From UBA2357 sp002344625 (GTDB lineage: Bacteria > Pseudomonadota > Gammaproteobacteria > Burkholderiales > Rhodocyclaceae), in NCBI GenBank assembly GCA_937995335.1, contig CALKIH010000029.1:43009-107008 (forward strand): DNA of 64,000 nucleotides. The letters run 5' to 3'. Below, piece by piece: positions 35,140 through 44,934 of the stretch. The notes under the pieces were generated by a model. The model saw only the letters and a list, made by a program, of their open reading frames with translations, made no database searches and was not told the origin of the DNA. Position 1 is the first letter of the stretch. Every line of letters starts with the position of its first letter. The position numbers were made by a program, and so were the translations under genes.

Positions 35140-36318
35140 ATGCTGATCGACTTCTTCCTGCACCTTCGCGAGCGGCGCCTGCCGGCCACGGTCACCGAGT
35201 ACCTGACCTTGATCGAAGGCCTGCGTGCCGGAGTGTGCTCGCATTCCATCGACGATTTCTACGCCTTCGCGCGCCTGTGCCTGGTGAAGGACGAAGCACA
35301 CTTCGACCGCTTCGACGTGGCTTTCGCCGAGTACTTCCACAACGTCACCCAGTTGCCCGGACTCGAAACCGCGCTGCCGGAAGACTGGCTCAAGGCGATG
35401 ATGAAGCGCCATCTCAGCCCGGAGGACAAGGCCCGCATCGAGAAGCTCGGCTGGGACAAGCTCATGGAAGAGCTCAAGAAACGCCTCGAAGAGCAAAAAG
35501 GACGCCATGAAGGCGGCTCGAAGTGGATCGGAAGCGGCGGCACCTCGCCGTTCGGCAATGCCGGCTATCATCCCGAAGGCATCCGCGTCGGAGGCGAATC
35601 GGCGGGCAACCGCACCGCGATCAAGGTCTGGGACAAGCGTGAGTTTCGCAACCTCGACGACAGCGTCGAGCTCGGCACCCGCAATATCAAGGTCGCACTG
35701 CGCAGGCTGCGTCGCTTCGCGCGCACCGGCGCGGCCGAAGAGCTCGACCTCGACGGCACCATCTCCGCCACCGCGCGCAACGCCGGATGGCTCGATCTTT
35801 TGATGCGCCCCGAACGCCACAACGCCGTCAAGGTGCTGCTGTTCCTGGACATCGGCGGCTCGATGGACGATCACATCCGCCTGTGCGAAGAGCTGTTCTC
35901 GGCCGCGCGCAGCGAATTCAAGCACCTCGAGCACTACTACTTCCACAACTGCGTGTACGAAACCGTCTGGCGCGACAGCCGCCGGCGCCACAGCGAGCGC
36001 ATTCCGGTACCCGACCTGCTGCACAAGTACGGCCCGGACTACAAGCTCATCATCGTCGGTGACGCGACCATGAGCCCGTACGAGATCCTGCATCCGCACG
36101 GCTCGATCGAGCACATGAACAAGGAGGCCGGCGCCACCTGGCTGCGGCGCCTGCTCGATGCGTGGCCGTCGTCGGTGTGGCTCAATCCCGAGCCCGAGCG
36201 GCTATGGCCGTACCGCAAATCGATCGAGCTGGTCCAGCAGATCATGGGTGGCCGCATGTATCCGACCACCCTGAGCGGCCTCGACGCCGCCATCCGCAGC
36301 CTTTCGCGCAAGCACTAG
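35140..36318 (+). CDS. VWA domain protein, CoxE-like
   Basis: A 392 aa protein with N-terminal helical region (MLIDFFLHLRERRLP) and C-terminal von Willebrand A domain. The MIDAS motif is LFLDIGGSMDDH (about 228-239), with Gly where the first Ser of DxSxS is usual. IIVGDATMSPYEI carries further metal-site residues. Typical partner of the MoxR ATPase encoded 14 bp upstream; likely a two-gene operon. Family known from CO dehydrogenase maturation (CoxE), but no CODH is present here. Confidence 0.88.
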   Translation: MLIDFFLHLRERRLPATVTEYLTLIEGLRAGVCSHSIDDFYAFARLCLVKDEAHFDRFDVAFAEYFHNVTQLPGLETALPEDWLKAMMKRHLSPEDKARIEKLGWDKLMEELKKRLEEQKGRHEGGSKWIGSGGTSPFGNAGYHPEGIRVGGESAGNRTAIKVWDKREFRNLDDSVELGTRNIKVALRRLRRFARTGAAEELDLDGTISATARNAGWLDLLMRPERHNAVKVLLFLDIGGSMDDHIRLCEELFSAARSEFKHLEHYYFHNCVYETVWRDSRRRHSERIPVPDLLHKYGPDYKLIIVGDATMSPYEILHPHGSIEHMNKEAGATWLRRLLDAWPSSVWLNPEPERLWPYRKSIELVQQIMGGRMYPTTLSGLDAAIRSLSRKH

Positions 36319-36354
36319 CCGGCGCCACGATCGGCGCAAGACGTGGCCGATGGC

Positions 36355-36870
36355 CTATTCGGTGAACGGGATCGGCTGCATGCCGAAACCCTCGTCCATG
36401 TCGCGGATCTGCCCCAGCAAGACATCGAGCGCGGTCTGCAGCCGCAACAAGTCGTCGCCCTCGAGCATGCGCAGCGCCTCGGGCAGCACGCCGCGTGCCG
36501 GCGACGGCGCGCGCGACAGCAGGTCGCTGCCCTTGTCGGTCAGATACAGCCGCACCACCCGCTGATCCGTGGCGGTACGTTCCTTGCGGATCAATTCAGT
36601 CGATTCCAGCTTGTCGATCATGTTCGACGCCGTCGACTGGTGCAGCGCCATCAAGTTGGCCAGTTCGCCGACCCGCAGGCCCGGTCGCTCGGCCAGTTCC
36701 TGCATCGCCCACAGCTGCGCGCCGGTGACCCCGCTCTGGCGCTCGATCCACTGCGAATGACGCTGAGCAGTCCTGATCACCACCCTGAAACGTTGTAGAA
36801 CCGACAGGGGGGTCGCTTCGGAGGGCAACTTGGGCGTGCTGTCGGCCGAGGTTGCGGGTCTGCGTGACAT
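36355..36870 (-). CDS. MarR-family transcriptional regulator
   Basis: A 171 aa winged helix-turn-helix regulator. Recognition region GELANLMALHQSTASNMIDK (about 70-90), wing RTATDQRVVRLYLTDKG. Start ATG 36870, 9 nt after a GGGAG ribosome-binding site. Convergent with the VWA gene and divergent from the ClC channel gene, which is a plausible target, as the intergenic region is shared. Effector unknown. Confidence 0.9.
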   Translation of the reverse strand: MSRRPATSADSTPKLPSEATPLSVLQRFRVVIRTAQRHSQWIERQSGVTGAQLWAMQELAERPGLRVGELANLMALHQSTASNMIDKLESTELIRKERTATDQRVVRLYLTDKGSDLLSRAPSPARGVLPEALRMLEGDDLLRLQTALDVLLGQIRDMDEGFGMQPIPFTE

Positions 36871-37027
36871 AAATGAAACTCCCTTGGAGAATAGTGTTGC
36901 GACGATTACAAATGCGATATGCAGTAGCGTATCGTATCGAAATTCAACCCGGTGTGTAGCGGCAATCCGCACACGTTCGAACCCGCCGCTGCCTGATCTC
37001 CTTCCCGCACATCCGAACCGTTACGGC

Positions 37028-38620
37028 ATGCCCGACACCAAGCAATCGCCCCTCCAACAAGCATTGTCCCAGGTCAAGCGCGGCGGCAAACGCTACGCGC
37101 TGCCATGGCTTTCCCTGCGTCGCTGGCGCCGGCGCTTCATGCTGGTGGCGGCGGCCCTGTTGGCGGGCCTGCTCGCGATCCTGTTCGCGCTGGGTGCGGA
37201 CCACGCCATCGAACTCCACCACGCGCTGATGCAGAAGGTACCGTGGCTCACGCTGCTGATCGCCCCGGCGGGTTTTGCGCTGCTCACCTGGATCGCGCGG
37301 CGATTCGTGCCCGCGACCCAGGGCAGCGGTATTCCACAGGCGCTCGCGGCCTCGCTGAGCGACGACCGGCGCGTGCGGCGCAAGCTGCTGTCGTTCAAGA
37401 TCGCGATCTCGAAGATCTTTCTCACCCTGGGCGGACTGCTGTGCGGTGCCTCGATCGGCCGTGAGGGGCCGTCGGTGCAGGTCGGCGCCTCGATCATGCA
37501 CATGCTCGCCAGCCGCCGCCGCAACCGCAGCGTTTCGAGCCAGGATCTGATCATCGCCGGCAGCGGCGCGGGCGTGGCGGCGGCGTTCAACACGCCGCTC
37601 GGCGGCATCATGTTCGCGATCGAAGAAATGTGCCGCCATCGCGCCTTCCATGCCAACAGCGCCACCCTCACCTCGGTGATCTTCGCCGGCCTGATGTCGC
37701 TCGCGGTCCTGGGGAGCTATACCTACTTCGGCCGCGCCGCCTCGTCGCTCGACTGGAGCGCCAGCCTGTGGCCCACCCTCTTCTGCGGTGTGGCGGGCGG
37801 TCTGCTGGGTGGCCTGTTCAGCCGCCTCCTGATCGCCTCGTCGCGCGGGCTGCCGGGCTGGATCGGTCGCCTGTCGGACAAGCGCCCGATCGTCTTCGCC
37901 GCGCTGTGCGGCCTCGGAACGGCCGTCGTGGGCCTGTCGACCGGCGGCCTGACCTACGGTACCGGCTACGCCGAAACCAGGGGGGCGCTGGAAGGGTCGG
38001 CCGCCCTCCCGATCTACTTCGTGTTCGCGAAGCTCTTGGTGATCTGGCTGGCGTTCATGAGCCGCATTCCCGGTGGAGTGTTCGCGCCGGCGCTCGCGGT
38101 GGGGGCCGGCATGGGCGCGAACATCGCGATATTCCTGCCGCCCGAGCAGGCGACGGCGATCCTGACCCTGGGCATGGTGGCGTTTCTGGCCGGCATGATG
38201 CAGGCCCCGATCACCTGTTTCGTGATCGTGATGGAGATGACCGCCAATCACCAGATGCTGATACCGCTGATGGCGGCCTCGGTCATCGCCCACGGCATCT
38301 CGCGCTCGGTCAGCCCGGTCTCGCTCTACCATGCCCTGGCCCAGACCACGCTGCGCCGCGTGACCGCCGAGGTCCGCGCTGCCACGCCGACACGCGAATC
38401 GGCCCGATCCTCGGCCGCGTCCACCGCGACAGCGGGGGCCACCGCCAAGCCCGCGCTTCCGGGCGCCGCCGCGCCGGCGCGGACGCATCATGACGCCGCG
38501 ACCGCCGCACCGCCGCCGGCGCCGCCGACCGACGTCGAGCCGGATGCGGACCCGACGCCGGTGAAACCGTCCGCAGACGACCAGGCCGACACCGATCCGC
38601 CCCGCCCCCGGCTCCCGTGA
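37028..38620 (+). CDS. ClC-type chloride channel/antiporter
   Basis: A 530 aa ClC protein. Chloride-site motifs are GSGIPQAL (about 100-107), GREGPSVQ (about 141-148, with the gating Glu) and GVFAPALAVGA (about 357). Ten or more hydrophobic helices are visible. In place of CBS domains, the last 80 or so residues form an Ala/Pro-rich, charged tail (TATAGATAKPALPGAA, PPPAPPTDVEPDADP), probably disordered. Divergent from marR. Confidence 0.93.
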   Translation: MPDTKQSPLQQALSQVKRGGKRYALPWLSLRRWRRRFMLVAAALLAGLLAILFALGADHAIELHHALMQKVPWLTLLIAPAGFALLTWIARRFVPATQGSGIPQALAASLSDDRRVRRKLLSFKIAISKIFLTLGGLLCGASIGREGPSVQVGASIMHMLASRRRNRSVSSQDLIIAGSGAGVAAAFNTPLGGIMFAIEEMCRHRAFHANSATLTSVIFAGLMSLAVLGSYTYFGRAASSLDWSASLWPTLFCGVAGGLLGGLFSRLLIASSRGLPGWIGRLSDKRPIVFAALCGLGTAVVGLSTGGLTYGTGYAETRGALEGSAALPIYFVFAKLLVIWLAFMSRIPGGVFAPALAVGAGMGANIAIFLPPEQATAILTLGMVAFLAGMMQAPITCFVIVMEMTANHQMLIPLMAASVIAHGISRSVSPVSLYHALAQTTLRRVTAEVRAATPTRESARSSAASTATAGATAKPALPGAAAPARTHHDAATAAPPPAPPTDVEPDADPTPVKPSADDQADTDPPRPRLP

Positions 38621-38735
38621 CCGTTGCCAAGACACCAATTGCGACACCTGCGGACAGCCTGAATGGCATAATAGTTGCACTGCAACATCCTTCATGGACC
38701 ATGCAGTTTCGACCAACAGAGCGGAGCAAGATCAA

Positions 38736-39425
38736 ATGAAACAATACGGTGCAGAATTTTTCGGAACCTTCTGGCTGGTGCTTGGGGGGTGCGGCAGCGC
38801 GGTGCTCGCCGCCGCCTTCCCCGAAGTGGGCATCGGCCTGGTGGGCGTCTCGCTCGCCTTCGGGCTCACGGTACTGACGATGGCCTTCGCCATCGGCCAC
38901 ATCTCGGGCTGCCACCTCAACCCCGCCGTCTCGGTCGGCCTGTGGCTTGGCGGTCGCTTCCCCGCGAGCCAACTGGGACCCTACATCGTCGCGCAGGTCC
39001 TGGGCGCGATCGCGGCGGGCGGCGTGCTCTACCTGATCGCTTCGGGCAAACCGGGTTTCGACGTCGCGGCCGGCTTCGCGTCGAACGGCTTCGGTGAGCA
39101 CTCGCCGGGTGGCTATTCGCTGCTCGCCGCGCTGATCACCGAAGTGGTCATGACGATGATGTTCCTGATCGTCATTCTCGGCGCGACCGACAAGCGTGCG
39201 CCGCAGGGCTTCGCGCCGATCGCGATCGGCCTGTGCCTGACTCTGATCCACCTGATCAGCATCCCGGTGACCAATACTTCGGTGAATCCGGCGCGAAGCA
39301 CCGGCGTGGCCTTGTACGTCGGCGACTGGGCGGTCTCGCAGCTGTGGCTGTTCTGGCTGGCCCCGATCGCCGGCGCGGCCCTGGGCGCGCTCGTCTATCG
39401 CGTGATCGGCGGGAGCAAGGACTAA
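38736..39425 (+). CDS. aqpZ: Aquaporin Z
   Basis: A 229 aa water channel with six membrane helices. Both NPA boxes are present: HLNPAVSVG (about 61-69) and SVNPARSTG (about 185-193). His and Arg selectivity-filter positions typical of AqpZ can be seen (NPARS). Start ATG 38736 with GGAGC upstream. Followed by a strong intrinsic terminator at 39500-39530. Confidence 0.95.
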   Translation: MKQYGAEFFGTFWLVLGGCGSAVLAAAFPEVGIGLVGVSLAFGLTVLTMAFAIGHISGCHLNPAVSVGLWLGGRFPASQLGPYIVAQVLGAIAAGGVLYLIASGKPGFDVAAGFASNGFGEHSPGGYSLLAALITEVVMTMMFLIVILGATDKRAPQGFAPIAIGLCLTLIHLISIPVTNTSVNPARSTGVALYVGDWAVSQLWLFWLAPIAGAALGALVYRVIGGSKD

Positions 39426-39499
39426 GCGCATGCCCTGACCGCTCGCCTGCCGGCGCTGCCCCGCGGGCGAGCGGTGATGAATGCCAGCACCAAATGACA

Positions 39500-39530
39500 C
39501 AGCCCGGCTCGAAGCCGGGCTGTTTTTTTT
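39500..39530 (+). terminator. Rho-independent terminator between aqpZ and dctM
   Basis: A perfect 9-bp stem CAGCCCGGC/GCCGGGCTG with loop TCGAA is followed by eight T residues on the plus strand. It ends the aqpZ transcript and sits 25 bp from the end of the convergent dctM gene. Confidence 0.92.
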
Positions 39531-39555
39531 GTTCACCAGGCGTTTCGGTGCGCGC

Positions 39556-40839
39556 CTACATCATTCCAAGTGCGGTCGGCAGCCAGGTGGAGATGATCGG
39601 CACGTAGGTGATCAGCATCAGGAACACCAGCATCGTCACCAGCCACGGCCACACCGCCTTGGACATCGCCGTGAGCCCCAGCTTGCTGATGCCGCTCGCG
39701 ACATACAGGTTCAGCCCCACCGGCGGCGTGATCAGCCCGATCTCCATGTTCACCGTGATCATGATCCCGAAGTGGATCGGGTCGATCCCCAGCTTCATCG
39801 CGATCGGGAACAGGATCGGCGCCGTGATCAAGATCACCGACGAGGGCTCCATGAAGCTGCCCAGCACCAGCAGCAGGATGTTGACCGCGATCAGAAAGCC
39901 GATCATCCCCATCCCCGAATCCATGATCCACTGCGCGATCCCCTGCGGAATCTGCTCGTTGGTCAGGATGAACGAAAACAACACCGCGTTGGTGATGATG
40001 TACAGCAGCATCGCGCTCATGTTCGCCGAGTTCAGCAGCACCTTCGGCACATCGGACAGCTTCAGGTCCTTGTACACGAAGATCGCGATGAAGAACGCGT
40101 ACATCGCGCTCATCGCCGCCGCTTCGGTCGGCGTGAACATGCCCGAGTAGATCCCGCCCATCACCACGATGATCAGCGCCAAGCCCCAGATCGCGCGCCG
40201 GAACGCCACCCACACGTCAGCAAAGCTGCGCTTGGGCTCGCGCGGGTAGTCGCCCTTGCGCGCGACCCACCAGGTGGTGAAGCCGAGCATCAGCGCACAC
40301 AGCAGGCCCGGAATGACGCCGGCCATGAACAGCGCGCCGATCGAGCTGTTGGTCGAGACCGCGTACATCACCATGACGATCGAGGGCGGGATCAGCACCC
40401 CGAGGCCGCCGGCCGAAGCGACCACGCCGGCACCGAAGGGCTTCGGGTAGCCGACTTTCATCATCGCCGGGATCATGATGGAGCCGATCGCGACCACCGT
40501 GGCCGGGCTCGAGCCCGACACCGCGGCGAACAGCGCGCAGGCGAACACCGAACTCATGCCCAGCCCGCCGCGCAGGTGCCCGACCATCGCCGTGGCGAAG
40601 TCGATCATGCGCCGCGCCACTCCGCCGTGGGTCAGGAAGTTGCCCGCCAGCACGAAGAACGGGATCGCCATGATCTCGAACTTCTCGATGCCGGTGAACA
40701 ACTTGAGTGCGACCGATTCGAGCGGGACTTCGGTGAACATGAACAGGAACGTGAGGACGGTCAGACCCAGCGAGATCGACACCGGCATGCCGGTGAGCAT
40801 CAGGACCGTGAGCAGCACGAAAATGATGGCAGCGCTCAT
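39556..40839 (-). CDS. dctM: TRAP transporter large permease DctM
   Basis: A 427 aa inner-membrane permease of the TRAP transporter family with about 12 hydrophobic helices. Typical segments are MAIPFFVLAGNFLTHGGVA, GSSPATVVAIGSIMIP and MEIGLITPPVGLNLYV. Its ATG overlaps the DctQ stop codon (4 bp), giving translational coupling. Forms the dctPQM operon with the small permease and binding protein; imports C4-dicarboxylates or similar organic acids with Na+. Confidence 0.95.
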   Translation of the reverse strand: MSAAIIFVLLTVLMLTGMPVSISLGLTVLTFLFMFTEVPLESVALKLFTGIEKFEIMAIPFFVLAGNFLTHGGVARRMIDFATAMVGHLRGGLGMSSVFACALFAAVSGSSPATVVAIGSIMIPAMMKVGYPKPFGAGVVASAGGLGVLIPPSIVMVMYAVSTNSSIGALFMAGVIPGLLCALMLGFTTWWVARKGDYPREPKRSFADVWVAFRRAIWGLALIIVVMGGIYSGMFTPTEAAAMSAMYAFFIAIFVYKDLKLSDVPKVLLNSANMSAMLLYIITNAVLFSFILTNEQIPQGIAQWIMDSGMGMIGFLIAVNILLLVLGSFMEPSSVILITAPILFPIAMKLGIDPIHFGIMITVNMEIGLITPPVGLNLYVASGISKLGLTAMSKAVWPWLVTMLVFLMLITYVPIISTWLPTALGMM

Positions 40840-41546
40840 GGCTTGCCCCCCTTGGTGGTGTCGGGACCTTCGCCCGGGCGTTTGTGCTTGAGATCGTGCG
40901 GGTGCAGGTCGTCATCCATCGAGAAATGGTTGACGTCGACCGGCACGTGCCCTTCCTCGTCGATGCCGTCGACATGGCCGTGGTCGTGGTGCGGCAACTC
41001 GCCCGTGCGCCAGAAGCTGGCCGTGACCTGAAGAAAGCGGAAGCACATCAGGTAGGAGCCGAGCGGGATCGCCGAGTACACGATCCAGGTGGGCCATTCG
41101 AGGTCGGGCGTGACCGGACCTTCGAAGAAATGGCCCGTGTCCGCGCCGAGCGTGCTCAGCAGCGCGTAGGCCAGGCCGTTCTCCCACACGAAGTGCGCCC
41201 CCAGCGTGCCGATGATGCCGGTAAACAGCGCCCCGGCCAGCAGCCCGAAGATGATGAACTTCCCCCGCATCGCATCCGACAGATGGTTGATCAGCACGTC
41301 GACGCCGACGTGGATGCCCGTGCGCACCCCGTAGGCCGCGCCAAACTTGGCCATCCACACGAACATGATGATGCACAGCTCCTGCGCCCAGCCCAGGTTG
41401 ATGTCCAGCAGCACGTCCTGCAGCCCGGGGATGTCGAACCCGGACATGTAGCGGTGCACCACCGCCACGAAGATGATCACGGTCGCCGCCCCGATGAAGA
41501 AGGCGACCAGCACCTCTTCCAGGCGGTCCAGTAGTTTCAATACCAT
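40836..41546 (-). CDS. dctQ: TRAP transporter small permease DctQ
   Basis: A 236 aa small TRAP permease with four membrane helices; FVWMAKFGAAYGVRTGIHVGVD (in part) is the conserved block. The C-terminal tail beyond the last helix is unusually long (about 60 residues), hydrophilic and His/Asp-rich (ELPHHDHGHVDGIDEEGH), possibly metal-binding. Start ATG 41546. Overlaps dctM by 4 bp. Confidence 0.92.
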   Translation of the reverse strand: MVLKLLDRLEEVLVAFFIGAATVIIFVAVVHRYMSGFDIPGLQDVLLDINLGWAQELCIIMFVWMAKFGAAYGVRTGIHVGVDVLINHLSDAMRGKFIIFGLLAGALFTGIIGTLGAHFVWENGLAYALLSTLGADTGHFFEGPVTPDLEWPTWIVYSAIPLGSYLMCFRFLQVTASFWRTGELPHHDHGHVDGIDEEGHVPVDVNHFSMDDDLHPHDLKHKRPGEGPDTTKGGKP

Positions 41547-41604
41547 GGCGATTCCTCCATGATCCCCGCCGCGCGAGCGTGGCGGGGCATCAGCCGGTCG
41601 GCGA

Positions 41605-42609
41605 TCAGAACTTGCTGGGATCGAAGCCGGTGGCTTCGTAGATCGACTGAATGGTCGCCGCGCCCACGCGCGACTCCATCTTCTTGTGCACCGGCAGCAG
41701 CGCCTTGATGAAGGCCGCACGCTCGGCGTCGCTCAGCGCGCGGATCTCGGTCTTGCCCGCGGCGCGCACCGCTTCGAGCGACTTTTCGTTTTCCTCGAGG
41801 GCGATCTGGTTCGCGTAGTCGGTCGCCTCGACCATCGCCTTGTCCAGTTGCGCGCGCACGTCCTCGGGCAAACCGTCCCAGAAGCGCTTGTTGGTGATCA
41901 CCGCGTAGCCCAGGTAGCCGTGGTCGGTCAGGGCCAGGTGCTTCTGCACTTCGTGCATCTTCTGGGTGTAGAGGTTGGAATGGGGATTCTCGGTGCCGTC
42001 CACCACGCCGGTCTGCAGCGCCTGGTAGGTTTCGGAGAACGCCATCACCTGCGGCAAGGCCCTGACCTGGCGCATCTGCTCTTCGAGCACCTTGGACGAC
42101 TGGATGCGCATCTTCTTGCCGCGCAGGTCTTCCGGCTTGGCGATCGGGGTGTTCGCGGAGAAGGACTTGAAACCGTTGTCCCAGTAGGCCAGACCCTTGA
42201 TGCCGCGCGGTTCGAGCTTGTCCAGCAAGCCCTGGCCGACCGGCCCCTTGGTCACCTTGTGCAGGGCGTCGTAGCCATCGAAGATGTAGGGCAGGTCGAA
42301 GGCTTCGAACTCGCGCACGCCCAGCGGGCCGAATTTGGCCAGCGACGGCGCGAGCATCTGCACGGCGCCCAGTTGCAGCGCCTCCATTTCTTCCTTGTCC
42401 TTGTACAGCGTGCTGTTCGGGTACACCTCGACCTTGACCGCGCCGCCGGTGTATTGCTCGGCCAGCGCCTTGAACTTCTCGGCCGCCTTGCCCTTGGGGG
42501 TGTCCTGGGCCACGACATGGCTGAACTTGATCACGATCGGATCGGCTGCGACGGCGGTGGTCGATAGGCCGATTGCGGCCAGCGCAACCAAGAATTGACG
42601 GATCTTCAT
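41605..42609 (-). CDS. dctP: TRAP transporter substrate-binding protein DctP
   Basis: A 334 aa periplasmic binding protein. Signal peptide MKIRQFLVALAAIGLSTTAVA, then ADPIVIKFSHVVAQDTPKGK. LRGKKMRIQSSKVLEEQM includes the conserved Arg that binds the substrate carboxylate, and GVVDGTENPHSNLYTQK is the family hallmark. First gene of the dctPQM operon. C4-dicarboxylate (succinate, malate, fumarate) specificity is probable but other organic acids are possible. Confidence 0.94.
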   Translation of the reverse strand: MKIRQFLVALAAIGLSTTAVAADPIVIKFSHVVAQDTPKGKAAEKFKALAEQYTGGAVKVEVYPNSTLYKDKEEMEALQLGAVQMLAPSLAKFGPLGVREFEAFDLPYIFDGYDALHKVTKGPVGQGLLDKLEPRGIKGLAYWDNGFKSFSANTPIAKPEDLRGKKMRIQSSKVLEEQMRQVRALPQVMAFSETYQALQTGVVDGTENPHSNLYTQKMHEVQKHLALTDHGYLGYAVITNKRFWDGLPEDVRAQLDKAMVEATDYANQIALEENEKSLEAVRAAGKTEIRALSDAERAAFIKALLPVHKKMESRVGAATIQSIYEATGFDPSKF

Positions 42610-42874
42610 GGTTTTTCTCCTCCGAATGCGTGCGCATTCATAGTGACGTTTGCACTCCCCCGCCGGACGCTAGCGCCCAACGCGGCTGCTTGCACCGATG
42701 TTTTTTCTCTACGGCCGGGCCATTATCTTTGGCCACACTCACCGATCGCTATTGTGGAAATCCGCATGCCCGACCGTTTCTCCCCACTCCCCCCTGTTCC
42801 CACCGCCTGCCCCGGCCGCGTCGCCCGGGCTTCCCCCGCGTCGGACGGCGGCACCTCCTGCGTGCGCCGGCCCG
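42610..42874. other. dctP promoter region
   Basis: No gene is recognised between dctP and the htpG terminator. The region should hold the dctP promoter on the minus strand. I see no clear sigma-54 or other named motif, and the short open frames on either strand lack support. Confidence 0.4.
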
Positions 42875-42906
42875 AAAAAAAACCGCCCGATCTGCATCGG
42901 GCGGTT
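42875..42906 (-). terminator. Rho-independent terminator of htpG
   Basis: On the minus strand a 10-bp perfect stem AACCGCCCGA/TCGGGCGGTT with a 6-nt loop is followed by a run of T. It lies 28 bp after the htpG stop. Confidence 0.92.
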
Positions 42907-42934
42907 CGGTTTTCCTGCTGTGCGGCGGCGCTTG

Positions 42935-44857
42935 TCAGTTGCCGCTCATCGCCATCATCAACTGATTGATCCGTTTCACGAAGGTCGCCGGATCGTCGAG
43001 CGTGCCCCCTTCGGCGAGCAGCGCCTGGTCGAACAGCACCGCAGCCCAGTCGTCGAACTGTTTCTCTTCGTACTTGAGGCGCAGCACCGCCGGGTGGTGC
43101 GGGTTGATTTCGAGAATCGGCTTCGATTCCGGGGCCTGCTGACCGGCCGCCTTGAGAATGCGCGACAGGTTCATGCCCATGTCGTGTTCGTCGGCGATCA
43201 GGCACGCTGGCGAATCGGTCAGGCGCAGGGTCACCCGCACGTCCTTCACGCGCTCGCCCAGGCTGGCCTTCATCTTGTCGAGCAAATCCTTGAACTCGTC
43301 GGCGGCCTGTTCGGCTTCCTTCTTCTCGGCTTCATCCTCCAGCGCGCCGAGGTCGAGGCCGCCCTTGGCGACCGATGCCAGCTGCTTGCCGTCGAACTCG
43401 GTCAGGTTGCCGCTCACCCATTCATCGACCCGGTCCGACAGCAGCAGCACTTCGATGCCCTTCTTGCGGAAGATCTCGAGGTGCGGGCTGTTGCGAGCCG
43501 CGTTGAAGGTTTCGGCGGTGACGAAGTAGATCTTGTCCTGGCCTTCCTTCATCCGGCCGATGTAGTCCTTGAGCGACACGACCTCGTCCGCAGTATCGGC
43601 ATGGGTCGAGGCAAAGCGCAGCAAGCCTGCGATCTTGTCCTTGTTGGCGAAATCCTCGCCCACGCCTTCCTTCAGCACCCGGCCGAATTCCTTCCAGAAG
43701 GTCGCGTACTTGTCGGCATCGTTTTCGGCCAGGCTTTCGAGCATGCCCAGCACCTTCTTGGTGCAGCCGGCGCGGATCGTGTCGATGTCCTTGGATTCCT
43801 GCAGGATCTCGCGCGACACGTTGAGCGGCAGGTCGGCCGAATCGACGACGCCGCGGATGAAGCGCAGATAGGTCGGCATCAGCTTCTCGGCGTCGTCCAT
43901 GATGAACACCCGCTTCACATACAGCTTGATGCCGTGGCGGGCGTTGCGGTCCCACATGTCGAACGGCGCGCGCGCCGGCACATACAGCAGTTGGGTATAT
44001 TCGTGCCGGCCTTCGGCGCGCGAATGGGTCCATGCCAGCGGCTCGTCGAAATCGTGGCCGACATGTTTGTAGAAGGCCTTGTATTCGTCGTCGCCGATGT
44101 CGTTCTTCGAGCGCGCCCACAAGGCGCTCGCCTGGTTCACGGTCTCGAGTTCGTCCTTCACGACTTGTTCGGCTTTCTCCTGATCCCATTCTTCCTTGTT
44201 CATCAGGATCGGCTGCACGATATGGTCGGAATACTTGCGGATCAGGCTCTTGAGCTTCCAGCCCGACAGCAGGTCGTCCTGGCCTTCGCGCAGGTGCAGC
44301 ACGATATCGGTGCCACGCCCGGCCTTCTCGATCGGTGCCACGGTGTAGGCGCCGGCCGAATCGCCGACCATGCTGCATTCCCACTGCACCGCCTCGCCGC
44401 TGGCCGCGCCGGCGCGGCGGGTCAGCACCGTGACCTTGTCGGCGACGATGAAGGCCGAGTAGAAACCGACTCCGAACTGGCCGATCAGGTTGGCATCGCT
44501 TTGCTGGTCGCCGGTGAGCCGGCCGAAAAATTCGCGCGTGCCCGATTTTGCGATGGTGCCGAGGTGCTCGACGACCTCGTCGCGGCTCATGCCGATGCCG
44601 TTGTCGGAGACGGTGATGGTGCGCGCGTCCTTGTCGAAGCCGATCCTGATCCTCAGGTCGCTGTCGCCTTCGAACAGCGCGGCGTCGTCGAGCGCCTCGA
44701 AGCGCAGCTTGTCGCAGGCGTCGGACGCGTTCGAAATCAACTCGCGCAGAAAGATCTCGCGGTTCGAATACAGCGAATGGATCATCAGGTGAAGCAACTG
44801 CTTCACTTCAGCCTGGAAATTGAGGGTTTCGGCGGGGGCGGCTTGCGCAGTGGTCAT
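42935..44857 (-). CDS. htpG: Chaperone HtpG (Hsp90)
   Basis: Hsp90-family ATP-dependent chaperone, 640 aa. N-terminal GHKL ATPase motifs: REIFLRELISNASDACDKLR (with catalytic Glu), SDNGIGMSRDE, IGQFGVGFYSAFIVAD and the GTDIVLHL region. Middle-domain VKRVFIMDD and LPLNVSREILQ are typical. Ends MMAMSGN, a normal bacterial C-terminus. Start ATG 44857 with GGAG 9 nt upstream. Followed by an intrinsic terminator. Confidence 0.97.
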   Translation of the reverse strand: MTTAQAAPAETLNFQAEVKQLLHLMIHSLYSNREIFLRELISNASDACDKLRFEALDDAALFEGDSDLRIRIGFDKDARTITVSDNGIGMSRDEVVEHLGTIAKSGTREFFGRLTGDQQSDANLIGQFGVGFYSAFIVADKVTVLTRRAGAASGEAVQWECSMVGDSAGAYTVAPIEKAGRGTDIVLHLREGQDDLLSGWKLKSLIRKYSDHIVQPILMNKEEWDQEKAEQVVKDELETVNQASALWARSKNDIGDDEYKAFYKHVGHDFDEPLAWTHSRAEGRHEYTQLLYVPARAPFDMWDRNARHGIKLYVKRVFIMDDAEKLMPTYLRFIRGVVDSADLPLNVSREILQESKDIDTIRAGCTKKVLGMLESLAENDADKYATFWKEFGRVLKEGVGEDFANKDKIAGLLRFASTHADTADEVVSLKDYIGRMKEGQDKIYFVTAETFNAARNSPHLEIFRKKGIEVLLLSDRVDEWVSGNLTEFDGKQLASVAKGGLDLGALEDEAEKKEAEQAADEFKDLLDKMKASLGERVKDVRVTLRLTDSPACLIADEHDMGMNLSRILKAAGQQAPESKPILEINPHHPAVLRLKYEEKQFDDWAAVLFDQALLAEGGTLDDPATFVKRINQLMMAMSGN

Positions 44858-44934
44858 GGATTGGGCTCCGTTAGTGCTTTTCGACCGACCCCATATGGGC
44901 CCGATCGACACGATTTCAAGCCCCCGCGTGCGGA

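Noticed and set aside
34283..36318. MoxR-VWA pair as a possible novel defence system
   Set aside because: MoxR plus CoxE-like VWA is a common chromosomal pair, with no effector, nuclease or membrane-disrupting gene attached and no mobile-element context.
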